A stretch of DNA of 64,000 bases from Eriocheir sinensis (GCF_024679095.1 NC_066517.1:21490040-21554039); one strand, 5' to 3'. Positions 50,159-62,380 are shown, numbered from the stretch's first letter. Notes: generated from the letters alone by a model not told the origin. Program-made: numbers and translations.

Positions 50159-52780
50159 CTGCAAGGAGACAAAACAACATTAATATCAATGCAAAAATGT
50201 TTCCAATGAACTTGATTAAGAATTACTGTTATAATGATGGGAATACTTACTCGCTTCATTAGGAAATATAGCATATAAATATCATGATCACTGGCATTTA
50301 TCATCATCATCTTGTGTAAATAAGTAGAGTGGGACAGAGTATCATCAAGAGTAAGTGTAGGTAAGGTTCCTGGTGGTGATGATGGCACCTGTCCAGGATA
50401 ACTAAAGGCAAACTTACTGCCAACACGATGGTTGTATATTGTTTTCACTTACAATCATACATACAGAAGTTATTATGTTGGAGCATGTGTGGAGTAAAAT
50501 TCTTTTAATGAATATTATATGAACTCTGTGAAGAAACATATGAAAGAAAAAAACAAAAGTTCACTGGGGCATCAGGAAAATACTTATACATTTTTAAATG
50601 ACATACCAGAACCACAGCATGAAACAACTGTGATACATTTATCATTCATACATCATCATGTCACACAGTAAATCAATAAAAACCCTACAAACCTACAAAG
50701 ATCAACACAAACCACTGTTCCTGAGTGTAATGTGCTGCCATACAGGAAGCCATCACGACAGAGCAAGGGATGAAAACCTACAGTGAGGATCTAGCCAAAA
50801 CATCCCAGACTCCTGCTGAGACAGTTAGTTCTGGGGATCAGTCATGAGGTCCTAGTGGTGCCCCAGGCTCTGTGCTGCCTCCTGGTACTGATGCTATATA
50901 CTTCCTCAGTGCTACAAGATCTATTCTCCAGCACAGCTAAGGACAACAGCCTGCCACCACGCCCTGACTACAGCAGCTGATGTACCAGTGAGAGGAATTT
51001 AAGAATGCTTCTCAGGAGTAAACTGAATACATACCTTAAGGGTCACACTAAGAGGGATGATATATAACAGAAAGGTGATTAAGAAAATATAAATAGTATA
51101 AACTATTTCACAAGTGTAAGTGGTTTCTTGCAATGGTTAACCTATATGTGATGACAGTAGACTTCTGTAAAAGAAATTACAAAATAACCTACTATGTAAA
51201 TATATTACTTTTAGGGGGGGTCATATTGTCTAGGAAGTTATTAAATACCATCTTCCTAACACTTTAAGTAAAAATTCAGATAATTTGAAAAGTGTATGCC
51301 TACAAATACTTCAATGGTTGATTCATTCTACTAAGCTACAGCAGAGCCAAAATTCATTAGCTAAGAAGCAGCAACATATTTACTGTAGTAATCAGAGTAG
51401 TATGGTAGAATTTATGAAGCAGCCTCTTGTTACAGATCTACTTCTACTGGGAGTAAAATACTGCTACAACTACATGTTACAGTGGCACCCATTGGCACTC
51501 TTGGGGCTGGTGCCCGGTGGGGGGAGGGGCACAGAACAGACAGTACTGGTGGTCAACAAGGCTACTTGAGCAAAGCCAACAGGAGGTGGGGGATTGGGGG
51601 ACGCAACACCCACGTGGGGGAGAGCTGGGCTGCCCGGGTGAAGTGGGCTGTGTGAGGCTCTAGCGGGCAGGTGTTGGAGGGGTGGCCTCATCACCTCCCA
51701 GGGACAATAAGGTGATCTTCAACCTTGTCCCAAATTATCAAGATACTGAGCAAAAATTTTCCCATTAAAATCTAGGACATAAGTCAGGGTTGTCCTTTCA
51801 TTTCAAAACCAACATGAGTTAAAAAAAAATAACTTCCTTCATAACTATATATCAAATGCCATGTGAATAAAACAAAGCTGATTGCCTAAAAAAAGGAAAT
51901 CTGTACGAGAAAACCCTAACAAACACTGAAACTCAAGTAGGAACTGTGAGCCGGCATTCACCTCTCACCATGACAACACTTATGCCAGTCACACGTACAC
52001 AGCTATGCAGGACACACTGGAGATGGGATGATGAAGAGCTACAAAAACCTACAACTTTTAAAACACAGTAACTAGACATAAAAACAAAGGACTATACCCA
52101 TGAGGAGAAAACTAACATCAGTGGGTGTAACTGAAGACCCAAAACTCATATTGCAGAAGGTGAGAGTGTGAAAACAGAGATCAGATGCCAAGTTCATGTG
52201 GAGGCAACAAATGACACACACAAAAGTAAGGAGACAGGGTGTTGAGGCTCCAGTAAGAACACAAAAAAATAGTACCACAGCTGTGACACAAAACACTCAC
52301 ATGGTACTACAAAAGATTGGTGTAAAAGAGCAGTGATTAGGGCTTACAGTAGTTATTTACATAGGGAAATAAAAGTGCAAAAGCCTGAACAATTATTTCC
52401 CACAGGTCTTCATTCTCATTAGGCGGAATATTGAAACAGTAGATACATAGGGAACATAGAAGAACTTGAGGCACCATTTAGTGAGTAGAGAATGAGTACA
52501 GGTTACACACAATACCACACACATTTGTAACACATGTATAGGAAGAACTTGACAACATTCCGAGTGAGGTCTGGACACAACACTACCATTGGCCATATTT
52601 CTGAACACAAAAGTCCGAGAAATGGGTTTATTTTTTATATAATTTCCTCTCTCATTCAATTCTTCATTCAGTTGATTTAAGTTAGGTTTTCTGATGTAGC
52701 TGTTGCAAGTATAACGCAGGAATATAATCTGCTTAATGCACATGATAAAAGACTTTCTAATACCGCTGATCAAAGTAATC
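50159..52780. other. First part of the 5-kb intron between exons C and D
   Basis: Unique sequence with no exon having both splice sites and the required 2-to-2 phase. A G-rich patch is at 51505-51620. Confidence 0.55.
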
Positions 52781-53117
52781 TAGCCCAATAATAAGGAAAA
52801 CCACCATCCTATCTCACTAGTGTTGCTGCTCAATTTTTTGCTCAATAATAAGGAAAACCACCATCCTATCTCACTGGTGTTGCTGCTCAATTTTTAGCCC
52901 AATAATAAGGAAAACCACCATCCTATCTCACTAGTGTTGCTGCTCAATTTTTAGCCCAGTAATAAGGAAAACCACCAACCTATCTCACTAGTGTTGCTGC
53001 CCAGTTTTTAGCCCAATAATAAGGAAAACCACCATCCTATCTCACTAGTGTTGCTGCCCAGTTTTTAGCCCAGTAATAAGGAAAACCACCAACCTATCTC
53101 ACTAGTGTTGCTGCTCA
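52781..53117. repeat. 57-bp tandem repeat, 6 copies, very homogeneous
   Basis: Units begin agcccaataataaggaaaac and include tatctcactagtgttgctgc. Exact 57-bp spacing (52787, 52844, 52901, 52958, 53015, 53072). Alternating variants (ctcaattttt / cccagttttt) suggest recent expansion. Confidence 0.95.
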
Positions 53118-53435
53118 GAGCCCCTTCCTAAAGTATCATACCCTACACAGCAGCTACCACTAACATATATGATTGCCCTAAAAAAAAACTTCCAAAACTA
53201 TTATTTATATTGAAGTCACACACAGGAGAAGTCCCAAGCCCTTACACAACCTTTCATCCTCACTGCTTCCCACTGGCTCCCTTGTGACAGTACTAAACAT
53301 TTGTGTATCTGAATGAAGACTCCTGCTTACCAAGTGCAAAATCTCTAGTGTAATCCTAACAACTTATGCTTTTTTTTTCATTATTGTTTCCTTTCTTTTC
53401 CCCTTGAGCTGTTTCCTCTGCTGTGAAAAAAAAAA

Positions 53436-53436
<1 letters not shown>

Positions 53437-53468
<32 letters not shown>
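53437..53468. repeat. (TAG)n microsatellite
   Basis: About ten TAG units inside unique sequence 53118-54190 that shows no gene. Confidence 0.95.
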
Positions 53469-54199
53469 CTGCACATGTCACTATTACATAACTGTTCCTC
53501 AAGGCTGCCTGGAGATAGCTCATTCATTACAAAAGTATTTCAAGTGGAGCACAACACCTAATGCTTATTCATTGAAGCCATTATAACCCATTTCACAGTG
53601 AACTAGGAGGAACAACCTAGATTTTAAAAAGGATATTTAGAAATTTTCTCATAGCAAAATCATACTCATATTCAAGTCATAACTGCAGTGAAATATTCCA
53701 GTTCAGCTGCTCAGTTACTTTGCAAGAATTGAATGACTTCTTAAGCCATAATGAAGCAGGCAGTGCAATCTTGGCTTCAGTGGTTCCTCAGTTCATCCTC
53801 TTAAGACCTCTTGTAGTCAATCAAAATAATTGCAGTTCTACAACCTCTACATCTCATCTCTCACATATCGTATACTGTTAAATTTCAACAAATCCTGTCT
53901 CCTCATCCACAGCATTATTGAATTTTTTGCATATTCTTCACACAAAGACAATCACACACACTAACATTCATTTTCTTCACATTCTCACCCAATGCAGCAT
54001 AAACTAAGCTTTCCATAAAGACCTAAACCCTCAGGTCAGTGTGATATATTTGGTGACTGTACTACCATGAATGACCTGCATACAATATTGTTTACATGTA
54101 CATAATCAAAACCAACATTTCTGTCTGACAATGAGATGCAAAATGTGGGCTCAAAATTCAGTACAACCAGTTCATCCAGTGAACCAAAATCAGCCTGGC

Positions 54200-54580
54200 G
54201 AGTCCAGTATGAAGTACTTGGCCATACCATCACTTTTTGCTGACTTATCAAGGAAAGGTTTAGCTATTCCCAGTTTAGACCAGTATAGTACATGTGACTA
54301 TTCAACTGCTTTTTGCTGGTTAACCAAGAAAGGTTCAGCTAATTTGGAGTTAGTCCAGTATAATACACTCATCTGTGCAATTACTTTTAACTGATTTATC
54401 AAGAAAGGTTTAGCTAATCCAAATTTAGACCAGTATGGTGTAATTGGCTATTCACCTGCTTCTTGCTAGTTAACCAAGAAAGGTTCAGCTGATTCTGAGA
54501 TAGTCCAGCATGGTACACTCAACTCTTCCATTACTCTTAGCTGATTTTTCGAGCAAGGTTTAGCTAATCCCTCAGCACCT
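54200..54580. repeat. 75-76-bp tandem repeat with alternating A/B monomers
   Basis: Five monomers aligned on ccagtat (54204, 54280, 54355, 54430, 54505). Monomers alternate between ttagaccagtat..ctggttaaccaag and tagtccagtat..ctgatttatcaag types, i.e. a dimeric higher-order unit of about 150 bp. Confidence 0.85.
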
Positions 54581-55162
54581 GACTCCCCCGGTGGGTCAAG
54601 AGGAAGAAGGTGCACTAGTAAGGCTACTGATGGCCTGAAGCTGAGGGTGGTGGTGGCAGGAGCCAGAGGTGGAGGCAGCGAGGACCGCTGCCCCCAACAT
54701 ATCCTGGAAGAGGTGCAGGGCCCCTTCATGTCACGCAGCAGCGGCAGGACAGCAGGGAAGAGAAGACAGTAGGGGTGAGGCCAGCAGGAGGAGGAACTGA
54801 ACAAGACACATGGAGAGATGGCGACGGTCCACGGACACACGAGAGACCACATGGGGGGTGGGCGGGTGGGCAGGCGCAGGACTGTGGGCGAACCAACAGA
54901 CTGACGGGCGGCATGCAGCTTTGTGGGTGTGTGTTGGCCTGGAGTGGTCAAGCAGGAGGGAGCAGACACCGAGGGAGAGAGGCCTTCACTGGTCAAACTT
55001 GAACCGGGACATAAAATGACGAGCCCCAAACTGCATCAAAACGTGAAAAAATACAGCACAAAAAAATGATCCAAGCAGACCAGCAAAACAGTCCGGCTCT
55101 CTCCCTGGTTGGCCGCTCCCCCTTGCTTGGGCTGAGGTGGCTACGGGAGGATGGGGACATAC

Positions 55163-55313
55163 CTTGGGTCATCCTGGCTGGAGGAGTACTGGTGATAGTA
55201 GCTATGGTAGTTAGAGTACCTGTTTTCTCGACTGGTCCCTTCTGTGCGCTGCCCTCCACCCTGGTCATCATATAAGGTGGTTTGTCTCTCTAAGCTGGGG
55301 CGACGGGTGCTTC
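55163..55313 (-). CDS. unc-13: Internal exon C, Arg/Ser plus Tyr-rich linker
   Basis: Seen: acceptor cgccttccag, 151 nt, donor AAG|gtatgt. The peptide begins STRRPSLERQTTLYDDQ and continues into a Tyr/Ser/His-rich stretch ending SSSQDDPR. RRPSLE is a good basophilic (PKA/CaMK-type) phosphorylation consensus. Entry phase 1 and exit phase 2 match exon B and exon D (AG+T = Ser). The style (RRPS followed by a Tyr/Asp-rich region) fits my memory of the arthropod Unc-13 linker, but no alignment could be run. Confidence 0.75.
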
Positions 55314-55379
55314 CTGGAAGGCGATGGAGTGTCTTAAGATCTGATTGCATTTCACCGTAAGTTAACAGTGATGCCATGC

Positions 55380-56285
55380 TCCCCCCCTTCCCCTCCTATA
55401 ATCCTTCCCTCCATTTCCTACTCCTCACAAAATTACTGTATATTACTATCATATTCCTCATAAATCTCAATCAAACTTCCTCAGTGATTTTTCATAACCA
55501 TATCTGTTCTCTGTCCTACCCCGACACCCCTTCATTTCCTACTCTTCACAAAATTACTGCATTATATCACTCTCATTTCACTGTACTCTCAAATCTCAAT
55601 CAGACTTCCTCCATGATTCCCTTTTTTAGCCATCACTGTTCTCTGTCCTACCCTTACCCCCTCAAATTTCCTACTCTTCACAAAATAACTACATCATATC
55701 ACCATCATTTTACTGTACTCCAAAATCTCAAATCACACCTTATCCACGACCTTTTTACATAGTCATTGTTCTCTATCCTACCCCACACCCCGTCCCCCAT
55801 TTCCCGTTCTTTATACAATTACTACAATATCGGACTATCATACTGTGCTCACAAATCTTAAATCACTCCTCCAAGACTTTTTTTAACACAGTCATTGTTC
55901 TCCATCCTACCGCCCACCCCCTCCCCTACTTCCCGCTCTTTACACAATTACACTCGGCTCTCGATTTAACGGACCCTGATTTAACGGATTTCAGATTTAA
56001 CGGACCACAAATATACCTACTACCCAGTATATACTTACGTTTATTATTAGGGTTGTCAGTATCATTTTACGTTTTTTTTAACAGTAATTTTATTGTATAC
56101 CGGTATTTATCATATGTAAGTATTTTCAAGCAACGGACTTTTTCAAGCAACGGACCACCCTTCCCCGCTCTTAATCCGTTGAATCGAGAGCCAAGTGTAC
56201 CACGATATCGGACTATCATACTGTACTCCCAAATCTCAAATCAGACTTTTTATCATCATTCTTTTTACCCATCATTGTTCTCTGG
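55380..56285. repeat. About 125-135-bp tandem repeat, 5 copies, split by a Tigger-like MITE
   Basis: Units share catttcctactcttcacaa, aattactaca, caaatctcaatcagacttcc and tgttctctgtcctacccc. The fifth unit is split by the 247-bp element at 55951-56197. Confidence 0.85.
55951..56197. mobile_element. Tigger/pogo-like MITE, 247 bp, TA target duplication
   Basis: Seen: CACTCGGCTCTCGATTTAAC at the left; the right end reads as the inverted CACTTGGCTCTCGATTCAAC. TA occurs on both sides (55949-55950 and 56198-56199). The element is inside a unit of the 55.4-56.3 kb tandem repeat, and a sister unit at 55.82 kb shows the uninterrupted sequence. The interior repeats ttaacgga and aagcaacggac motifs. No transposase. 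Confidence 0.8.
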
Positions 56286-56341
56286 AGTCTATTCATAATG
56301 ATCAAACAACTCTCTGGGGAATGAATGACAAAAAGCATATA

Positions 56342-56537
56342 CAGTCATCCGTTAAATAGTACGGTTTCCAATAGTTTAGTTTCGGTTTTATATGGATTGT
56401 CATACAAGATCTTTTAAGGATTTTTAAATTTCCTGCTTGTCGGGAAATTTAAAAATCTTAAAAAAAATCTTCTCTGAAAGTCCACATAAAACCGAAACCG
56501 AACTATTGGAAACCGTGTACTATTTGAGGGACAGCTG
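56342..56537. mobile_element. Palindromic Tigger/pogo-like MITE, 196 bp, TA target duplication
   Basis: The left terminus CAGTCATCCGTTAAATAGTA and the inverted right terminus CAGCTGTCCCTCAAATAGTA continue as long arms (cggtttccaatagtt, tttcggttttat), so almost the whole element folds on itself. TA flanks are at 56340-56341 and 56538-56539. The centre is aaatttcctgcttgtcgggaaattt, a second small palindrome. Confidence 0.8.
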
Positions 56538-56539
56538 TA

Positions 56540-58026
56540 TATATCTTCTCGAGTCCTCTCTCTTTACCATGCAGGCTCTAACTGTGCATTCTAAGCTCTG
56601 TGCTACCCTAACTAAGGAAAGCTGAATGGTATATCTTCAGTTCTAGTTTATAATTGTTATCCTTAAAGAGATTATCAGATGCATCATTGTTATTATTAGT
56701 GATGGTATTTATATGGCATGAAGGGTTTATACAGCAAGTAGGGAACTATTGTATTTTGACTATCAAGAATTAGTTTACTGCTTTACTTTTGGGATGGGGA
56801 AATAAAAGCAATTCTTACTACATCCTATTCTCTATTGTTTTATCATCATTACGGCTGCAAGCATTAGTCAGCATGAAGAGAGCAGGCTGGGCGAACAGGA
56901 TGAGACAGTTGTTTAGCCCTCAAATTAGAAGGCTCAGAGGTGGTTGCTTGGCTGCCTTATGTACAACACCTATGGATCACTACTCAACACACTGCAATTA
57001 TTCTTCACATCTAAACACACACATACACACTTGCTAATATAACATGGACATCAGGCTAATTGTGATGCATTTAAACTGAATCCTGAGCTCTGTATATTCT
57101 AAGCATAATTTTTTAAGCCTACTAAGCAAGTCAAGAATTTAGTAAACGAATTTGAGGTAAGGTAAATATCAGCGGTTACTAAAAAAAGCCAAAAGTCTCT
57201 CTCCCTCTCCCTCTCTCTCTCTCACCTACATACCCCCACCACACACACACACAACTACTACAGCAACCCCCCCCTCTATTTACCATCCCCCAACCTTTTC
57301 CCTTCTCTCTCTCTCACTTTCCTTCCCCAGATGTTGCCTCTAACCCACCCCCCCGACAGGCAGCTTAGGGCAGAGAGGATAAGAACATGTGGTTAGGGTG
57401 TGAGGCGGAAGAGGAGTGAGTGCGGCAGGTCGGTGTGAGGGACATGAGACACTGGTGGTGATAAGCGGACAACCAGGATTGCAACGGAAGCTTCGATGAT
57501 TGTTTACCGTCTTCCTCCGTGTGCTGCTTGGCTATTGAGCAATGAAACGTAAAAAAATAGTTATAGGTGTTTAGGCTACCCTTGTCACTCTCCTATGAGT
57601 TACTAAGTTCTGGGGTTGAAGTAAAATATGACAACTTAATATGTGTATGGAACTAACCTCTCAGATATGCCATGAGTCAGTTTCAATATGTCAGTTTTCA
57701 ATATATTAACCTTGATATTCTTAATCTTTAGCTATGAAATATTCTTAATTCCAGTTGGCTGTATCTGAGAGGAAGAGTTAATGTAAATAAATATTGGCAG
57801 CCAACCTTTCCAATGAAGACTAACAATATCTACACTTATCAAACTCAATGATAAAGGTAAAGGAAAACATAACTAGTACCAACAACTATAACTAATTAAA
57901 ACTAGAGACAAAAAATTATCTTAAATTAAATACCTAAGGACAGTTCTATGTAAATATGGGAGCGTGGAAACAAGAAGTAAAGGAGAAAGCAGTGAAGGGC
58001 GGACGGGTAATGTGTACACTGGTGGG
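56540..58026. other. Unique intron with CT/CA-rich patch 57196-57340
   Basis: No element ends or exons recognised between the 56.5 kb MITE and the LINE remnant at 58.0 kb. Confidence 0.5.
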
Positions 58027-58690
58027 GGTTAAGAAAGGAAGAAGTGTGGCATAGAATTCACCCTCCCAACTCTGTCATATGCATCTGAGACATAGACATG
58101 GAAAGACCTAGGTATTGAAGGGCAGACAGGTAAAATGTGAGGGTTATGAAAGGAAGAAGTGTGGCATAGAATTCACCCTCCCAACTCTGTCATATGCATC
58201 TGAGACATAGACATGGAAAGACCAAGGTATTGAAGGGCAGACAGGTAAAATGTGAGGGTTATGAAAGGAAGAAGTGTGGCATAGAATTCACCCTCCCAAC
58301 TCTGTCATATGCATCTGAGACATAGACATGGAAAGACCTAGGTAAGGGGTGCATGTGGTGTGTTCAGTAGGGCTGCAGAAAGTGATGAAGATATGTATGA
58401 GAGTTTAGGTATGGGTGTGACATCAAAGAAAGTGGATTGTGGAGTGGTCGAAAGGTGAAGCGTGGCACTCTTGACATAGTTTGAACATGTGATTAGAACG
58501 AATGAGAATGGCTTTGTGAAAAGTGCACGTTGAGGGAGATGGTGCGAGGGGGTGACTATAAGAGAAATGGATCAAGAGAGTGGATGACTTCTGAAGAGAG
58601 AGAGTTGACGGATGAGGAAATGAAGTGCTGAGAGGGTGTTGGAGACTCTTGTGCTGTGCTTTACGCCTTGAATAAAGTTCCCTTCAAAGG
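58027..58690 (+). pseudogene. Decayed LINE reverse transcriptase fragment with a triplicated segment
   Basis: Three copies of a 115-bp unit (starting near 58041, 58156 and 58271) read IEFTLPTLSYASET, stop, TWK in one frame. This resembles the RT C-terminal block LPxLxYxSETW of arthropod endonuclease-RT elements. Downstream, VDCGVVE..and FEHVIRTNENGFVK resemble the following conserved CGVVERVKRxTLRWFGHVxRM..N block, with frameshifts and stops. Non-functional. Confidence 0.55.
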
Positions 58691-58831
58691 AGAGGATGTT
58701 GAAAATATAGACAGATGGATAGGTAGGTAGATATGGACAAAATTAATAAATTACTGGTAAATCCACAATCTGTTCTTGTGTGTAGCATGGCACTTTCAAC
58801 AGTAAAGTATTAGCTACAGTAGAGTATTTAA

Positions 58832-59416
58832 CCCTTTTCCTGCGATCTTATTTCAAATTATTTAGCACCTCAGTGCGGAGCATTATAAAAAAAAGTCCCT
58901 CAATAAATAAAACTTTGCTTCCTGAACACAAATATATAAATATGTAATGCTACAACATTTCTTATCCAAGTAAACAGCATCTTGCAGAATAAGCTTTTTG
59001 CAATACTGCACTGCCTGACGAAAGATGCTGATGACTGATGTGCCAGATGCTTCGGGTATAATAGGTGGCGCACTTGTCTTTTCACTAACAAAACATTTTC
59101 TGTTTATGTATTTATGTTCAATCACTTGATACTGAATTTTTTGTAATTCTATGGCAAAAAAAAAAATCTGCCACGCCTCAGCGTGAAAGTGTCGTACATC
59201 CCTACTCAACATTACAAGGGCTACTGACTACAATTCAAACAAAATATGATTTATATATGGAAACACTGCAGCAGATGCCACAAATCAATTTCCACTAAAT
59301 TTCCGCGCAAAAGAATTGGCACACTACTTTGAAATTATCCTGGCCCATATGTGGGACACTCGTGGCAACGGCACCAAAGTCTGTGTCTCATACACGGGAC
59401 ACTCGCAGGGAAAGGG
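58832..59416. mobile_element. Non-autonomous piggyBac-like element, 585 bp, TTAA flanks
   Basis: Seen: TTAA at 58828-58831 and 59417-59420; termini CCCTTTTCCTGCGA and inverted CCCTTTCCCTGCGA. TTAA duplication with CCCTTT ends is diagnostic of piggyBac-type elements. Near the right end GGGACACTCG occurs twice as a subterminal repeat. A 109-codon open frame on the minus strand (58883-59212) shows no recognisable transposase; it may be a relic of internal sequence. Confidence 0.8.
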
Positions 59417-59580
59417 TTAAGGAGCAATTATGTGATAGACTAAAATACAGTACAAAATAAAACAACATATTACCGGTCATGTGTGTATAAAATGAAGAAT
59501 GGGGGTGAGATGGAGGGCTGGGTGAGGTGTGAGGTGTGAGGGTACAGGAGAAGGAGAGGATCAAACACTGCCTATCTTAC

Positions 59581-59613
59581 CTCTTGTCAGCTTCCCTCTT
59601 GCATTATTGGAGG

Positions 59614-59646
<33 letters not shown>

Positions 59647-59714
59647 TAGAGGGCGTCGTCTCCTCATTCTGGTTGTTTGAGAAGAAGTCGTGCGAGCTGT
59701 AGTAGCTGACCGGG
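59581..59714 (-). CDS. unc-13: Internal exon B of the long gene, with a poly-Thr run
   Basis: Seen: acceptor ctcccacag, 134 nt, donor GAG|gtaaga. It encodes PVSYYSSHDFFSNNQNEE, then a run of about 11 threonines from an in-frame (ACA)n microsatellite, then SNNARGKLTR. Entry phase 2 and exit phase 1 fit both neighbours exactly (G+GA = Gly into the next exon). The poly-Thr tract is a trinucleotide repeat retained in coding sequence and is likely length-polymorphic. No domain is recognised; it reads as disordered linker. Confidence 0.7.
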
Positions 59715-60189
59715 CTGTGGGAGAATCAGGTGACAGGTCAACACAAGAGGTGCTCACCCCGCCAAGTGCCAGCCATCCTTGCCGTCCCGGTGCTGGCTGC
59801 CACTCGAGGAACTTGCAAAGTGTCTCTGGGCAAATTTCTTTTCCTTCATTAATAAAATCTGTTTATATACTACTACCTTTCTGCTCCTTTTGATTACGAC
59901 ACATTTACACATTCCAGGTTGTTGATCTGTTGTGAGCTTATAATTTTCATGCTGCTTCTTAAAAGGTTGCTATGGAACATGAATTTACGATTTCTTTTCC
60001 TCTGCAAATTTCCTTTCCTATTAATAATACCTGAGCTATACTCATTTACACATTCTACATTATATGTCGTTATGAATTAATAACTTTCAAATGGGTTCTT
60101 TTACCTTTTTACTACCAAATATGCATTAAAGATTAATTATCTCTGTTTTAACTGCACACCAAGGTCATGACCACACACAACTTTTCAAT

Positions 60190-60230
<41 letters not shown>

Positions 60231-60329
60231 CCCCACACACGCACACATGCCCACACACACATACATTTGCACGTACACATGCACCCACACACGCGCACAC
60301 ACACACCCACACATGCACACACATACCCA

Positions 60330-60364
<35 letters not shown>

Positions 60365-61048
60365 ACACACTCATTCCTCTACTTTATCACAAATTTCACT
60401 AGTTGGAAAATATGTAATCATGATCACCACTCACACTGTTATATCACTTTACAGGTTGTCAAGTTCTAAACAATTACTTTGACTACTGCCTTGCACAGAA
60501 TGTAAATCTACCCTACATCTAACACAAAAGCTAAATTCAATAATCATTGTATTAAAATCGTCCTCCACATTTTCTAATCTACTAAGTCAAAAATGGAAAA
60601 ATATTTACACTTTTAATATTTACATGTATCTCACACTGACCATTTAAGCTTATGAATACTTTATTGAAGTAGCTTTAGAGAGAGAACAAGGGAAATAAAT
60701 CATATAGTGAAAACACAAATCTGTCACAGAATTGGAAACCTTTAGAAACTCTTGATAGGAGAAAGAAGATGAGGTGGTGGTTCAACTATGAGAGGCATGC
60801 GCAGGAAGGAAACACTGCGATGCACACACACACGCACACACCTAGGAACACACACACGCACACACACAGACACACACACGGAGGACACACAATGTCGGAC
60901 AAACATGACGTCAACATCCCACACAAGATCAGACAAACAGGAGAAGGAAAATGCAGCAAATCACATCAAACACCAGGATCACGACAGCATTCTGCAACAC
61001 TGACACACAAAAACAACACCGTGCAACGATTTAGTATGCTCACACACT

Positions 61049-61080
<32 letters not shown>

Positions 61081-62089
61081 ACACACACACAAAAATACAA
61101 ATACACACCCATACACACAGACACACACACACAAAAAAACATTTCAAAAGTAACCTATCGCTATCAACAAATTTGCCCATGTCATAATTACTTACTATGT
61201 AACTAAAATTACTTTGATATAACTATTAGTGATTGGTTGTGATGTCAACTTTGATAAACTTGGGTAAGGTTTATGTCATGCAGCATGCAGCAATCAGGAA
61301 AAAAGTTTGCCAGAAAAAGAGGAATAAAACCTCCTACGGAACTCTATGGAATACTGTGCGTGCCATGGAAACCCACACACAAGTTAGTAGTGTGCTCAGC
61401 TACTACTGAGTCAATGCTAGGTATATCTAGGTTTGTGTTGTGATTGTCTAATGTATACCAGACTTCAAAGAGAGAAAATATAAATGGTAATATTTGGAAG
61501 GAGTGGAGCACTGACACAGCCCTGCGGGGCCCATCAGCTACCCTCAGGCACTTGAAGCAACAGATACATGACCTTGAATTGCATCACAGCTTTAAAGTAG
61601 ATTGAAATGATAAATATTTCCAAGCAGATTCATGAAGCAGTTCCCAGAAAAATCTGATCTTTTCTTTAAGTATTATGTCATAGGACCCAAGTGAAAGAAA
61701 TTATCAAGACATATCAGACTTTTAAAAGCAGCCAAAGTTTATAATAAAATGGCATATGTAGAAATGAATTCATGCAGAACACAGGAGGCAAGATTGAAAC
61801 ATCTCCTCAAAATACAGAATAAGCTTCAAAAAATGACCAAAACCTGTAAGCAATATGAAAGAAATGTAACAAATTGATAGAAAATCACTATGCATCAAGG
61901 GCTGAGTCAGCAAGAAAGAAAAGAAGAAAAAACTGCCATCAAAGTCTTGTGTGAGTGAGTGAGGGAAGAGGATGTGAGTGGGGCAGGAGCCGAGGGGAGG
62001 TGAGGCTAGTGGGTGGATGGTATGCGGCAGTGAAGGTGTGACTGGTGTAACATTTGGATAAAAAGGTGACAAAATGTTTCCTCTTTCTT
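59715..62089. repeat. Intron between exons A and B with (CA) arrays 60192-60362, 60820-60890 and 61040-61135
   Basis: CA arrays with periodic cacgcac/catgcac interruptions; the rest is AT-rich unique sequence. A (GTG)n lies at 62685-62710, just downstream of exon A. Confidence 0.85.
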
Positions 62090-62380
62090 TCTTCAGTCAA
62101 TATTTTCATACTAACTGCTCTTCTAAACTTGCCTTGCTGTATATGTCCTTCTACTTTAGCTCACCCCAATCCTATCCACATTCATAATGCAAGAGTTAAT
62201 CACCCTCTTCCTTCTTTAATATCTTTTACTAGTAAACTCTGGGACAGCCTTCCTAGGCCTGTATTTCCTCCTTCCTATGACAAGCCCTTTCAAGAGAGGA
62301 GCACTGAGACACCTCTTCAACCAAATTCAACCTTGTCTTTTGGTTCCTACTGTTCTCTGTTTATGGGAACAGCATTATAG
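62090..62380 (+). pseudogene. Probable LINE ORF2 C-terminal remnant
   Basis: An open stretch ending at 62380 contains SFTSKLWDSLPRPVFPPSYD. This resembles the carboxy-terminal LWNSLPxxVFPxSYN block of arthropod non-LTR RT proteins. The rest is diverged. It is located in the intron between exons A and B, on the opposite strand to the gene. Confidence 0.4.

Noticed and set aside
51470..51694. Pro-rich minus-strand frame in the C-D intron
   Set aside because: No splice sites with the required phase; a G-rich patch explains the lack of stops.
52781..53117. Regularly spaced repeats resembling a CRISPR array
   Set aside because: Units are contiguous 57-bp tandem copies without unique spacers, and the genome is eukaryotic.
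54466..55029. 187-codon minus-strand open frame between exons C and D
   Set aside because: An acceptor (ctcttccag) exists near 54709, but no donor gives the phase 2 exit needed to join exon D. The composition is unlike neighbouring exons and part of it overlaps a tandem repeat.
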